A DNA stretch of 64,000 bases from Diplolepis rosae (taxonomy: Eukaryota > Arthropoda > Insecta > Hymenoptera > Diplolepididae). The position numbers were made by a program, and so were the translations under genes. The notes beneath the pieces were generated by a model that was not told where the DNA came from, made no database searches, and worked only from the letters and a program-made list of their open reading frames with translations. Below, in pieces: positions 1-12,200 of the stretch. The first letter of the stretch is position 1. Each line of letters begins with the position of its first letter. Location: positions 3,769,501 to 3,833,500 of the forward strand of contig JAPYXD010000755.1 in assembly GCA_030998225.1 (NCBI GenBank), read 5' to 3'.

Positions 1-837
1 AAGGGTTAGGTATATAAAATATATTTATTGTCAATTGAAATTATATCAGGTAAGCACCATGGAAATGTAAATATAGAATCGTAATTAGAAATACCCTTTT
101 AGTTATCCTGAGTTGAATTGATTGATGATCAATTGAGTCCAGTAAGCGAATGTGGTCAGTTGAGTGTAACTTGTAATCTTCAGGTAGTTGCAGTTGTGTA
201 GTAAATTCGTAATCTAGACAGTTGATCTAGTTGATTCTTCGATCCCAGTTTCGAGAGAATTTGGAAGGCGATTCCCCTTCACTTTCTAATGTCGTTGAAC
301 TCAGCGCCGAGTTAGAATTCGGGTTGAGTAGCGGTAGAAATCTGGAGAAGCTGGACTGACTGGATTGCACTGGCGGTATAGATTCGATGGCACTGGACTG
401 GACTCGCGTTGGTCACATTGTAGAAATCGAACGTTGACTAACTAACTGAACTCGCGGTGTAGAGATGATGGTACTGGACTGACTTCTCTTGGAACTTTCG
501 CTTTTTATAGAACTTTGAAAGGTCAAGTATGACGAGTAACATGCTATGACGAGTCGCATGTTATTACAAGTCACATGCTATTACAAGTCGCATGTTGTGA
601 CGGTAGTGTGTTGGTATTGTAGGGCTTCATTCACTTTCTCTCTGGGTCAGTCGATTTGTTATCATGTGTGGGTATTATAACGACACATGGTAATTTCATA
701 TTGATCATCCTATTGATATGTAGATTTGTCTATAACTTGTGTCGATAAAATCACACTCGCTGTAATGCTGTCTTGATCCCTTTATTGCTTTCTTAATCTG
801 CTTGTTACTTGTGGCGGTAGAGTCGCGGGACGTGACA
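1..837 (+). mobile_element. Putative LTR, 3' part (solo or 3' LTR)
   Basis: The segment ends with GGGACGTGACA, which resembles the inner-strand ends of the LTR at 4770-6333 and the LTR-like end at 15428 (both read TGTTACGTCCC on the other strand). A TATA-like CTTTTTATAG lies near 510, preceded by a stretch richer in GC than its surroundings. The left end is outside the window. No primer-binding site follows 837, so I read this as a solo or 3' LTR in plus orientation. The assignment rests on the terminal motif and composition only. Confidence 0.35.
529..596. repeat. Four 17-bp tandem repeats
   Basis: Four consecutive 17-bp units (529-545, 546-562, 563-579, 580-596) share the pattern AT-ac/ga-AGTcgCATGyT. 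They lie in the putative LTR, just downstream of a TATA-like motif. They could be a regulatory repeat of the LTR or simple slippage. Confidence 0.7.
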
Positions 838-1844
838 ATAGGAACAGTAATTCTAATCTAATTTTTATTTGAAACAATAGTTCAAACTCATTTGATTGTA
901 ACTAAAAACCAATAACAATTCATCGAAGATTTTAATAATTAGGAATCTACCTTATCAACTAATAAATTTATGAGAATTCAATTCTGAAGTTAAAATACTA
1001 ATAAAAATTTACTTTCTTACACTCCTTTACTCAATTCTAGAAAAGTTAAAGTATTAGTTTACTTGATATGTATTTGAATTTATACACAACATATTTCAAC
1101 AGTAAATTTTTAAACATTACTATTTTACCTTCACAAAAATATATATTTCCAATCTTTATAAACATATGTTTAAGTTCATAAATTCTAAAAACTAAACTTA
1201 TTTGCAAAAGAATTAATTCAATTTTCAAATAACGTCAGAATACTTATGAGCATAAGCTAAATACTAGAAAAATTAACAATTTAAGTTAATTGAAATAATG
1301 TTATTAAAGAATTGAAATAATGAAATGTTCTGTTTTACCGACAATATTTCATATGCGAATATGTATCTTATAAATAACTTTGCGTATGTTTTCAAATCAA
1401 ATAAACTCAACTTCGAATATGTAAATCTTTACACTTATTTTTATAAATAAGAAGTTTATATAAAAATCACAAACTTTCAGAATTACTTTTTATATTTTAT
1501 CAAATAAATTCACAAAAGAAAACTTATATTAAATTTACCCTTTTAAATGAATAATTTTGTATATTTAAACAACATATTCGATGTTTAGTTTTAATTTTAT
1601 GATGTTTATGATTATTCATAAAAATAATTACAAGATAAAAATTAATCTTAGGTATTAATGATTCTTTTGAATCTTGAAAAGAAGAATATTTAGTTCAATG
1701 TAAATTAACTAGTTTGTAAGCTAAATTTGGATATAAATGAATTATATTGTAATTTAACCTTTCAGTTATTTAAATTTAACGAAATCTTTACACATAATTA
1801 TTTAAACAATTAATTTGTAACACATTTTATTTAAGAATATACAA
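838..1844. other. AT-rich DNA, no gene seen
   Basis: Very AT-rich sequence with short reading frames only. The 60-codon frame on the minus strand at 1046-1228 shows no recognisable domain and has the low-complexity composition expected of random AT-rich DNA. Confidence 0.6.
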
Positions 1845-2410
1845 ATGTCGCCATCTTTTGGAAGGTGACTGAACTTGGAGAAAACTTGGTACGGCCCACA
1901 AGGCCCGGAAAACTTGCAACGCCCCTAGATTTTCACACTAAGGGAAGTCTGGGCGTAACTAGGCTTGCCTAACAAGGCCAATAGAAAGCCAGGACAGCTA
2001 CCCCCAGACTTTTCCTAAATTTGAAATATTTTGATGGAAGCGGGGTGCTGCACATAAAACTAACTGCAGACAAAATTTTCATCAGTTCTTCCCAGCATTA
2101 AAATCTCCAAAAACTTTTCTATTCATCAAGACAATTTTACCGGGAACAAGTATTAGACAGACCGTTCTGTCAGGAAAATATTAAAAAAGTTCGCAATTTT
2201 TCTTTTTCACACACAGAAATATAATAAGTGAAAATTTTTATTTTTACCAAGATTTCTCCAAGCGGCACCACCTCCAAAAAAAAAATCACCAGGAAATTTA
2301 CCAGGATTTATATTAAACAAAATAAAAAGTAAGTGTCTAATATTAAACTGTCTGTGTACTTCCTTTGTCTTTTCTCATCTATCTTTTATATATTTATATT
2401 TATATTTTAC
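1845..2410. other. GC-richer unexplained segment with short hairpins
   Basis: Base composition rises sharply at about 1850 compared with both flanks. There is no open reading frame of note. Small inverted repeats are visible: ACGCCC at 1919-1924 pairs with GGGCGT at 1951-1956, and TAGGCTTGCCTA at 1960-1971 is nearly a perfect palindrome. It may belong with the hairpin cluster that follows. Confidence 0.4.
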
Positions 2411-2757
2411 ACAAATGTTTGAGTGCTGGTAACCACCCCAGTACTAGCATTTGTACCAATTTTCTTACCTATCGTTCCAAATCCTCGAATCTAAGACAAG
2501 TGGCGTGCTCCCTTTTACGGGAATAGTACGACTTGTCTAAAATTCACATGTCTTTTCCCATTTTTCATTTTTTATTTTTTTACTTGATATAAAATTTTGG
2601 TCGAGAAATTATTACGAACAGTAGTCCCGGGTTATTGGAATTAATTTTCCAGACCCGAAACTACTAACATTATTATATTCTCTTCAAGAATATAATAATA
2701 TAAAAATAGAAGTAAATCTTTTTCTTATGTGTCTCAAGACGTCACAGAGACATTTGT
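2411..2757. other. Cluster of five consecutive potential stem-loops
   Basis: Five inverted repeats follow one another: 2411-2454 (ACAAATG...CATTTGT with an inner AGTGCTGG/CCAGTACT helix), about 2494-2538 (AGACAAGT...ACTTGTCT with an inner GCTCCC/GGGA helix), 2621-2664 (GTAGT...ACTAC, inner CCGGGT/ACCCG and TGGAA/TTCCA), 2671-2698 (TATTATATTC...GAATATAATA), and about 2728-2752 (GTGTCTC...GAGACAT). No protein frame covers them. This could be a structured RNA or the end of a mobile element. The family is unknown to me. Confidence 0.45.
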
Positions 2758-4769
2758 ACTATTTTAGAATGAAATATAAATTTTTACATAGTTATGAATA
2801 ATTATTAACAAAATTGAAATGCAGTTATTATAAAATAGTTTCTAAAATCTCCAAATTATTGATAAATAATAGTTAAATTTTTAAATTCATATTTACAATA
2901 TCCTATCTCATTTCTAATAATTTTCCTTATTTTGATAAACCAATCTTTATTTTTTAAATTCATTCATACAAGACGAACCATTTAATAATTCATTCTGAAT
3001 TGAAAAACTTTTGCAATATACAATTTGAGACGTAATTTACATGATTACGATGATTATTACACGGGATATTCTATTATGTTTCAATAATTTATAAACTGAA
3101 GAATGATGTAATTAACTGATCTGATTAACGACATTCCTGATTTTTATTGCTGTTAAAAATGGAAACGGAGTTACAATATATCTGATCGACAGAAATCGTT
3201 CACAGCTTTCGAAAACTACTGATATTTAAACTATCCTATTGAATTTTAATAGATATATATATATATTTTTATTCATAAATATATTTTTATGTGATTTGTA
3301 ATCGAAAATAATCGAGTTTATTTGACATTTTAATGTTGATCTACAATGATATTTAAAATTCATAAGAATGAAGTTATATTGAAATAAATTTTGGAACTTA
3401 ATATATTGCTATAAAGTAGGGTTTTTATATTTTCAAGCAAGGATTCATTCGAAACTTGATCTATTTTCAATTATAAAATCTTAGTTTGCTTGATATTTGA
3501 TTGGTATTACATTTTCTATGTCCAAAAGAAAAGATGTTATTGGAAAAACACTTAGAATTATTAATTTCAAATAGACCTGAAATATCATTTAGTCTGTTGG
3601 AAATATATATATAGCACTGGCCTATTTTGGAACCGAGAGCTATACGTTGTTTAAAGTTTCTTATGATAGTTACATAAGATTATGTCGGAGACTCCTCATA
3701 ATTGTATGCGCGTCTATTTTTTTTATCTTTTGCTAGCGGTAGATAGGTAAAATTTTAAAAGGGAGTACTATTGTGGGTGGTGTTTTAGTTAAGAGTTATA
3801 TTTTCTGTACATCTAGAAAGTTAATTATATTTAACTGGATCATTTCGTACAGATAGTAAGAATACATAAAGCTGTGAAAAGCACATAAAACTATAAAAAT
3901 AAATTCAAAAAAAAGGTTTTGTAGAATTTGACTGCTCACAGGTAATAATAAATTACGTAGATGAAAGTATGGTTTTGAAGACGAATTTTAAGGTTAACGA
4001 ACGCTGCTAATTATAAAAGGTTTTTGATTTTTAGAAAAAAGAAATTTTAAACTAGAGAGGAATTTCAGAACATATTTTAATGTAAATGATGTACAGAGGA
4101 TGTCACATATCTATGATTGGCAGGGAGGTCTTTAGGAATGTGGATGGACTTTGTACCGTGCTGATTCTAATATTGCACCATTCGCTGATTTCCAAGTGTC
4201 AAATATTTTTCTCCCCTCTTTTCACACTCATCGTGAGAAAGGAAATGATTTCATCGAATTTTAATATTTGATGCAGGGCCATCAAATTGAAGAAACGATA
4301 TAAGTTTCTAATATATCTCAGAGTAAATTAAAATATATTTAAATAGGCCAGACTTATAATTATTATATGAAGTAAAAGCCTTAACATAATTAATTTAAGT
4401 ATTCAGATGAGTCTTATGTTTTAGTTACTAAAAGCACGTGGCTTTTGTTGTGGGAGATCAGAGTTGACTCAGTATATAAGCATTTAAGTAAGAAAAGACG
4501 CGGGGAAAGAAGAATGTAGGGTGTTATTTTAAGATATAATTTAAAATATTTAAATTTTGATACGTAGAAATGTTTTTTATAATTATTTCTACCAGACTTA
4601 AAATTTTGTAATTTTAAAAATTTCTAAATTTTGAAGCCTTTATTTATGTACAATTTTTATTCGAAATAAATTGTACATTCAATTTTGAATAGCTTCTATT
4701 AAATAATTTTTAAATTATTACCATTTGTGACAATAAGAGTGACAATCCCACCGCTGCCACCAAATCAAC
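2758..4769. other. AT-rich DNA, no gene seen
   Basis: About 2 kb of AT-rich sequence with short (AT)n runs, for example near 3250 and 3605. A 61-codon plus-strand frame at 4086-4271 has no recognisable motif and I do not call it a gene. Confidence 0.6.
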
Positions 4770-6333
4770 TGTTACGTCCCGAGTAAAAGGCGAGGGTAGG
4801 TTGGATTTTTGGATTAGCTGTGCGGTTAGCTGATTTTATCAGAATGGTGAGGCCTAATAATTTATTTTTGTTTATAGGTACGTTATCACTTGTCAGATCT
4901 ATGGGCCCTGAATTGTTCACAATAATAATAAAACACTGAATTTATGAATATATAAGATAATTTATCATAAATAAATAAGATTTTGTATAAGTTTACACAA
5001 AGAACGATACTTAGGTGGTAACTTACTTGACTGCCTCTTATATTAGAGGGAAAATGAAAGAATTGTCGTTTGTTTCTACTATAGTTGCTAGCCAAAGGCA
5101 CAAATTCTTGCAGGATAGTTTCGTTTCGTTTGAATCTTCGTGAGGTAGCAAAACAACGATAAATTTCGCAGAAGGTAGTTTAGTGTAAGGGATGCAAATC
5201 CACCAACTGGTGTGGTCAATTAACCTCATACGTATCTTGCTAAGTACACGAGAAATGAATCTGGCATGCACTTGTTAACAAGATAGGTTAGTTCGTCCCG
5301 ATTTTAGAATTGAATCACTATTAACCTACACGACGAAATACGACGATACACGTTCTTCAAAGGAACTATATAGCACTACTGTTTCCGGACTTGCACCACT
5401 TAAGGGGGTCGTCTACCTTCGCGCCTGAATTTCGGGCGTATTTTTGACAGTGGATTGCGAAAAAACTACACATGATATTGACAGAAAGTTTTTTTAATTT
5501 AATTAGTACATTATTAAAATTAAAAAAAAATATATATTTTTATTTCGTTATCTTGGCCTTGACGCGCCCTTGAATCGATCTCTGCCGGCGCGACATAGTA
5601 GACTTTGTGGCACGATTTCTCAGCTTCAGAACCTTGAAACATGAAAACAATCATATTTTTTTACTTTTTACGAATCCCACTACGATAAGTCGCAAGCTTT
5701 TTGAAAGATTTAAAAATTTAACAAAATGGCAGCGATTTGAAAAACAGTTCTTTTTTCTACCCTGTTTTTCTAGCTTAAAAAAGCTGTAAAAAATTGAAAA
5801 AAATTTTTGTTTAAAAAGCTCGTGTCTAATTGTAGTGAGACATTTTTTGAATACGAAACAATTTACAGATTTCAAATATCTTCGATAGTTCCGTCAAAAT
5901 CGTGCCAACAATTTTAAAAAACACTACTTTCGAGAAAACGCATTTAAAGATAAATGATAAGGTCGGTAGTATTTGAACCAGTATGTTTTCGAATAAATCC
6001 TTCATAAGGCATGTTCTTTATAGTGTCTAGATTCGAAATAAGCAAAAAAAATTCGATTTTTTGAAACCGCGAAGATAGACGACCCTTTTAAGGATCAAGG
6101 ATTTTATCTATCCAGTACCGAAGGTAGAATTGTGCTCAAAGAAACCAATGAGACTTACGTTTATCGAAGGATCTGCTCAGGACGCTGACTTACTGGTCCG
6201 AAATAAAACGAGTTAACCGCACAACTGATCGGAACTTGATGACAAAACACCAGAGGTAAACCTGGGGTATATATACTATTGATCCTTTGAATAGTGGGAG
6301 CACATCAAAATTTAAAGTTACCGGGATGTAACA
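4770..6333 (-). mobile_element. LTR of a Ty3/gypsy-like element, interrupted by a MITE
   Basis: The ends are inverted: TGTTACGTCCC at 4770 and GGGATGTAACA ending at 6333. On the minus strand the first ~26 bases from 6333 are the same as those of the LTR that begins at 54953, where a polypurine tract and a pol C-terminus sit next to it, so this is an LTR in minus orientation. Removing the 688 bp of nested insertion (MITE plus one TTAA) leaves about 876 bp, a usual LTR length. The stretch from 4770 to about 5060 resembles 15428-15700. I see no clear 4-6 bp target-site duplication, so it may be an old solo LTR or one side of a rearrangement. Confidence 0.55.
5404..6087. mobile_element. Non-autonomous TTAA-flanked DNA transposon (piggyBac-like MITE)
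   Basis: A 684-bp segment has 20-bp terminal inverted repeats (left 5404-5423 GGGGGTCGTCTACCTTCGCG; right 6068-6087), matching at 17 of 20 positions. Both ends are bordered by TTAA (5400-5403 and 6088-6091), the target duplicated by piggyBac-superfamily elements. No transposase is encoded; the 60-74 codon frames inside are AT-rich and overlap on both strands. It lies inside the LTR at 4770-6333. TTAA flanks plus GG-starting inverted repeats make piggyBac the likely superfamily, but the transposase partner is not visible. Confidence 0.7.
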
Positions 6334-7058
6334 AACTAGCCTCTAAAATAAAGTATAAAACATTTCACAGAAACCATTCTAATCTCAATTTTTTTCAGAC
6401 TATCGTGAATCTCAATGAATCTTAAACTTTTAGATACGTTCCTTTTCTTAATTGTATTCTTATTAAAATCGATTACATCCATAGAAAATTCTCAAGTTCT
6501 CCAGGTATATGCATCGAAACAATAACTAACTCTCGAGTCCTTTTTGGGGAATTTAATTTTGCATCCTATTTAGATAAATACCAAGTATTTAATTTCCATC
6601 ATCGGGTAACAAAAGTTTACCACCAACGTCTCGGTTATTGCATAAAATACAACTAATAAGTAAAAATAAAAAAAATAAAAAAAAAATAATAATTACAATC
6701 CAGAAAATAGAAAAACAGAATTTAAACTCATAAATGTGTAACATCCCTACTTTCCTCCTAATCGCCGTGCGCTTCAGTCAGGGTTCGTTAAGTGTGTGTG
6801 ACGGGGGGGGGGGGGGATAATCGGAGACGGATATATATATATATATATATATAATTGTGATATTTATTTGCATAATTTCATTATATTATATTCGGTGACA
6901 TATTTAGTTACATTTCGTTGTCGTTCGGTAATGTTCGGTAACATTTGGTAAATTTGTGGTAACGATCGGTTCAGTTTCGTCTAAAATTTAGTTACATTCG
7001 GTATAGTTCGTAGGTATACGGTATCTTTCGGTATTATTCGAGTACTACCGGGTTTTTG
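6334..7058. other. Non-coding stretch with simple repeats
   Basis: No gene seen. The stretch holds a poly-A-rich patch near 6660-6700, a poly-G run, an (AT)n run, and from about 6900 to 7045 a degenerate short motif of the form TTCGGTA/TAACATT recurring many times. Confidence 0.6.
6803..6853. repeat. Poly-G run and (AT)n microsatellite
   Basis: A run of 14 G at 6803-6816 is followed by alternating AT from about 6831 to 6853. Confidence 0.9.
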
Positions 7059-7437
7059 TCAGATACGTCTGGTGGATCTAGATTTGCCTGAGGTACGACC
7101 GGTAAGGGGATCTGACGCTTGACTCCTGATTACCTCTTCAACTGCCTCGGCCTCTGCGGCGGGATCGATGCCCATGATCGCCACCTTGACCGTGGGAACG
7201 AGGTGCTGAACATATCCGCTGTCATAAACAACATCCCTAAAGGCAGAGTCCAACCTCCCTCTGTCCTTCGAGGCACACTTCAATTCAACCTGGAGGTCCT
7301 TCAATCTGGTCTCCCTAATTTCACTGATCGTGACTTGCCTGGCCTGAAATTTCTCTACCTGAGACCCTTTCCTAACGTCTGACTCCCCTCGAAATATTTT
7401 TCCACGCAAGCTTTTATTTAGATGATCTTTCCCCATA
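7059..7437 (-). pseudogene. Gag (ORF1) fragment of an R1-like non-LTR retrotransposon
   Basis: Read on the minus strand, an ATG near 7437 opens a short basic protein (MGKDHLNKSLRGK...). After an internal deletion it passes into a block containing IRETRLKDLQVELKC and GRLDSAFRDVV, which aligns with IRETRSKDLLVELKC and KIDTAFKEVV of the gag at 61734-62345. The central RNA-binding fold is partly present and the CCHC knuckles are missing, so the copy is truncated at its 3' side near 7060. The sequence upstream of the ATG aligns with the 5' UTR of the 60.8-62.6 kb element. It is a dead copy. Confidence 0.75.
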
Positions 7438-7675
7438 ATAGTCCCACGAGTAGCTAGGAAAGAATTCGATTCGCCCCTGCAAGGCCCCGCATGCAGGGGC
7501 AAGCCCTCAATACTCTAGGAGGTGACCTGGTTACCTAGAGACACCGTGAAAGATACCACTTCCTGATGCCATGCAACCATCGGCACGGTGGTTAACACCT
7601 TGGCTTGGGGGTTATTTCTTCAAGACTATCCCTGGAATATTGTAGACAACTGCTTATTCAGTTTTGTATCCAATG
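7438..7675 (-). mobile_element. 5' UTR of the gag-type non-LTR element
   Basis: The reverse complement aligns along its length with 60865-61100: shared blocks include GGATACAAAACT, CCCCCAAGCCAAGGTG, CACGGTGTCTCTAGG and CCCCTGCATGCGGGGC, ending in TCGTGGGA just before the ORF1 start. This fixes the orientation and identity of the fragment. Confidence 0.8.
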
Positions 7676-8179
7676 CAGGACCAGGCCTAGATGAATATTA
7701 GTTTATTTTTACTAACGAAACTTATTATAATTCATCATCAAACAAGTATAGATCACAGTTTAAAAATATTTGAAGATCTCATTTTGGTTGCATAACTATT
7801 TATTAATTATAGATGGTCGTTCGCAAATAATCAATAAAAAGGATGAATGGTCAATCGTAGATCATAGAGAATACTTGATTGTGTATATAAAATCAATGGT
7901 AGAAAAATCAATTATCAATCATGATGAAATAAATAAAATAATTCATCAATAAATGATAAAATGTTAACTTCAGATAGTAGAGGAAGCGAGTCGAGATTTT
8001 TAGAACAAACAGGCTTCTCATCACTTTTGCGCGATGTAAGTGATTTCTATCAGTTTTGCACAACGTACATGATTTCGATCACTTTTGCGTGACATATTGC
8101 CCATACAGAAAAGAAATTAAATGTATATACCATGAAAGACTCTTCTCATATCTGGAGAATTTCCTTGGCGTACAGGTCA
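7676..8179. other. No gene seen between two gag fragments
   Basis: AT-rich DNA. A 60-codon plus-strand frame at 7770-7952 is low-complexity. Near 8030-8095 a phrase of about 35 bp (ATCACTTTTGCGYGA) recurs about three times. Confidence 0.5.
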
Positions 8180-8606
8180 CCAAACACAAGGAGCAGGAGG
8201 CGGAGATAAGGCGGGCGCAGAAGCAGTCAAACCTCGTGAGCGAGGAATGCGAGACCGCCCTAGAAATTGGTGGGAAGTTCATTCCAGACTTGAAGAAGCA
8301 GCCGAGGGAGCCGACCCTGAGTGCGCAGGAGTGAAGCACGCTTGTAAACACAGAGGGAGGTTACACTCTGCCTTTTGTGATGTTGGTGAGAGCGGATCCA
8401 TCCGCCACCTCGTCTCTATAGTCGAGATGTAGATCCTAGACATTGGTTCCACCACGCGAGTTCCGGAAGTCGAAGAGGCACTTAGGAGCTGCTTTCAAGA
8501 GGAGACAACATCGAAGCTGATGGTCGCGATGACGAGAAGGCCTTTCAGAAGTACAAGAAAGGCTTTCATTAAATCTGAAGAATCGATAGGGGTTTTTCGG
8601 TTTTAA
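8180..8606 (+). pseudogene. Second gag (ORF1) fragment, R1-like
   Basis: The plus strand reads ACKHRGRLHSAFCDV, then IRHLVSIVEM, a TAG at about 8430, and in the same frame VEEALRSCFQ and VAMTRRPFRSTRKAF, ending at TAA 8604. This order matches the mid-gag of R1-clade elements (VEEAIR, MTKRPFRGTRKAF) and the 7.1-kb minus copy (GRLDSAFRDVV, QHLVPTVKV). The start region is rearranged and the CCHC part is lost. It is diverged from the 7.1-kb copy, so it is a separate insertion. Confidence 0.65.
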
Positions 8607-9136
8607 CACATATGCCTAGACCCATCTTAGGAGAGTCCTCCACTACGGCTATGAAGTTTTCACCATTTTTCCTCCTCAAAGAAAAAAGAAAAAAATACAT
8701 CGTATCAATTCGTTGACTTACATTCCTCACATCTTATCAAATCCTTTTAAATTTATCGTTGTTAAACAACCGCGTGGAGACTCGAATGAAACTCAAACAT
8801 CCTGCAAAACTTTGTACGGAATCAGTTAGTAAAAGTAAAAAGCCAGTTTAGACAAACCGATTTCAATTGCTGGAAATGTGATGATTCGAATTTCAAATCT
8901 GCCAAAGTTGAACGCTAAATCAGATTTATTTACTGTTTCAACCCGCTCCACAGTTACAGCCAATCAGAATCTCAAAAGAGTTGCTATGAAAATTACTCGA
9001 AACAAAACACAGCAAAAGCATTTCGTGTGATTTTAGCCCTCGTTTCACTCGGGTAGAGCAAACTTCACACTGATGCAATCGCTCTGTTTCGCCCCTTGTA
9101 ATATAATATACTATTACATCACATTCTAACAATTAT
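8607..9136. other. No gene seen
   Basis: AT-rich DNA between the gag fragment and the target site of the 9.1-14.4 kb element. Short frames on both strands lack recognisable motifs. Confidence 0.5.
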
Positions 9137-9147
9137 CTACGGTGCTA
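9137..9147. repeat. Target-site duplication, left copy
   Basis: CTACGGTGCTA occurs here and again at 14412-14422, bordering the non-LTR element exactly. It is 11 bp, a normal length for target-primed reverse transcription. Confidence 0.9.
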
Positions 9148-9170
9148 TTATTATTATTATTATTATTATA
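9146..9170 (-). repeat. (TAA)n 3' tail of the non-LTR element
   Basis: About eight ATT units on the plus strand, which read as (TAA)n on the element strand. They directly follow the 3' UTR and abut the target-site duplication. Confidence 0.85.
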
Positions 9171-9237
9171 AATATGGCTGGGACCCCGAAGGGCCCCTGA
9201 TGCTTGGGTAATCCCGTTGCATCACCAACTAAAAACC

Positions 9238-12200
9238 TCATGCGCGACCCCACAGCCCGTGCCAAAGGGCAAGGACCTGGGCCACGTTTTTGGTCTGAAT
9301 CACGGCTACGTCTATGGAGACGCAGCCCGCGAGAGACTGTCGTTTGTCCCCAATTGCTGGACAGTGGCAGAGTATATGGGTGGAAGTTTCATTGTCTTCC
9401 CCACATAGTCGACAAAGTGGACTTTTAGCAAGCCCTATATTGTGTCTATGGTAGGCGAGGTTGCCGTGACCAATAAGCACTTCTGTTATGGTCTTTACCT
9501 CGGTTCTACTAAGTCTGCGCAGATCTGCAGCTCGTTTGGGGTTTAGATATTCCCCCATGAGGGCTTTGGCTTGTTTGCATGTCGTTGCCTTGTGCCACTC
9601 TTCCTGGTGTTTCTCGGCCAGCCACTTTTTAATGTCTTCTGTGGCCGACCTGTTCGAAATACCTATTACTGGTTCTAGACCAGATGGGTTTTGTTTTTTC
9701 GTCGCTAGCTTGGCTAGTCTATCCGCTGTCTCGTTGCCCTTGATACCCCTGTGTCCAGGAATCCAGAGGACTGTGACTCGGTTGTCATCCGCTAGTTTGT
9801 TCAATGCTTCATAGCATTCCCAGGCCAGCGTCGAGGTAGTCACTGACTTATCTAGTGTCGTGATGGCCGCTCTACTATCTGAGCAGATGCGGATGTTCCT
9901 GTTGCGACCATGATTCTGTGCTGCGTGTGCGCATTGGAGTATGGCCGCAATCTCGGTTTGAAGAACTGTGGAGTGGGGTCCCAGCGGGACCATGAGGCGT
10001 GTGTCGCTGTTCTTCCCATAGACACCAGCCCCAGCACCCTCCCTGTTTTTGGAGCCGTCTGTAAACCAGTTGTCTCCGTCCCCTGGGAGGTGTGCGCGAC
10101 CCACCCTCCAATCTTCCATAGTTGACAAGCTTACCTTGTACTTTTTGTCAAAGAGGTACCGTGGAGACGTCCTGTCTCTTACCATTTTCATGATCGGTCT
10201 CTTTGCGATGTTGACAGTGGTTTTTAGTTTTTTCCCAGTTTTTTTTTTAGTTTTTACCCCAATTCTCCAGGCCGCCTTGCTAGCCTCGGCTGTGATGGTT
10301 AGGTGCAGAGGCTCTAGCCCCATTAGTGCTCCCAACGCTGTTGTGGGTGAGGACTTCGAGGCGCCAGTGATGCCTCTAAGGATCAGCCCTCGAAGTCTTT
10401 CCAACCTGGCCATGGCTGTCTTCTGCTTGACTCTGCTCCACCAGACCAATGACGCATACGTTAGTCTGGGTCGCAGAATCGCCGTGAAGATCCACAGCAG
10501 TGTGTCGGGTTTCAAGCCCCAATTATTGCCAATAGCTCTTCTGCAGAGCCAGAGGGTTGATATAAATTTATTGCACTTGTTATCGAAGTGGTCTTTCCAA
10601 GTGAGCTAATTGTCCAAGATAACTCCTAGATATTTAGCGCTCTTAGAAATTTCTAGACGCTGCTTTTTCAGTTCCAGTGTTCTAGATGTACTCCATTTAT
10701 ACCGCTTGGTAAAAATGACTACGTCAGTCTTACCTGGGTTCACCGAGAGTCCTGTTGTTCTACACCAGGTATCCACAGCTTTTAGTGACTGTTGCATTAC
10801 GCCCATAAGTGCATCCAAATGCATTCCGCGTACTATGACTAGGATGTCGTCAGCATATCCAATGGGGTGACATCCTTGGTCGGTTAGTAGATGCAGTAGT
10901 TCATCCACCACTAGACTCCACAGCAGGGGAGATAATACTCCCTCCCTGCGGGCATCCTGAGTCAACGATCCCTTGGAGGGTAGTATTTCCTTTGGTAATC
11001 GTGATGTTCCTGTTTCCTAGCATATGGCAGGTCCAGTCAACAACGGCTATGGGCACTCCTTGTCTTATCATAGCTCTCCTGATCACTTCACTGGATGTGT
11101 GGTTAAAGGCACCCTCAATATCCATGAATGTTCCAATAGCAAATCCTTTAAGGTTCATTTGGGCCTCAGTCAGATTCACCGCTTTGCTAAGGGCAGTTTC
11201 GGTCGAGTGACCGGCCCTGTAGGCATGCTGATCGCTGTGTAGTGGTTTTACCGCCAGGATCTTATCGCGGATGTATCTGTCCACGAGTCTCTCCACCGTT
11301 TTTAGTACGAAGGAGGTAAGGCTGATTGGTCGGAAATCCTTCGGAGATGTCCATCCGTTCTTGCCTGCTTTAGGTATAAATATTACCCTTGTCCCTCTCC
11401 AAGCCTTGGGGACATAACCCAGAGACAGACTGGCCCTAGCAAGTCTCACTAGCGGCCCTATGATGGGGTCCCCAGCCCTCTGCAGGAGGACCGGGTAGAT
11501 GCCATCCGGGCCTGGGGACTTGTAGGGGTTGAAAGACTTCAAGGCCCATCTGACCCTGGCTGGGGAGGCGATCTCCCGGGCCAGCCGCCCGCGTAAACCC
11601 AATTGGGTCGCGGGCAGCGGTCGGCCCTTTTGGGAGCTCCACCCCACCTCCGTTGGACCTTTAAAGCCCGGGAAGTGCGCCATTGTCAGAAGGGTCAGGG
11701 TCTCCCTGTCCGACTCTGAGTACGTCCCGTCTGGTAGTTTTAGGGTGCTCAACATAGCTCCTGGGTTGCGGGCCAGTAATCTGTTCAGCCTGGCCGCCTC
11801 CGCGCCCTTTTCTATGTCCGAACAGAAGGAGGTCCAGCTCTTATTCTTGGCCTCCCTGATTTCTTTCCTATATGCATCCCTAGTTGCATTGGATAAGTTC
11901 CATAGTTCTTCCGTATTGCCTTTCTTGGCCCGTCTGAACCTTTCTCTAGTTTCTTTGCGAAGCTTTTCAAGCTTCCCATTCCACCAGTGGGTCTCCCGCG
12001 CCTTCTTGATTTCCGAAGGTAAGCAGTTGAGTTCGTACGTAGTGATGATGGCCGACGAGAATTGGTCAGCCGCCCTCTCAAGGGCAACTACGTCTTTGAT
12101 TTCCATGGTTTTCCCATGGAGTGCAGCTTGTAGGCCTGTGGAATAACGCTCCCAGTTTGTTTTCCTCGGGTTTCTGACCCATGTGGGGCCAGAGGGTGCG

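Noticed and set aside
1..10. Telomere repeat TTAGG at the window start (AAGGGTTAGG)
   Set aside because: Only one or two units and no array. Chance is enough.
5607..5875. Overlapping frames of 60-74 codons inside the MITE
   Set aside because: They lie opposite each other, are rich in F and K as expected of AT-rich DNA, and show no transposase motif.
4770..6333. A large DNA transposon with TGTTACRTCCC inverted ends
   Set aside because: The same end occurs at 54953 next to a polypurine tract and pol tail, so it is an LTR end. No target duplication or transposase supports a DNA transposon.
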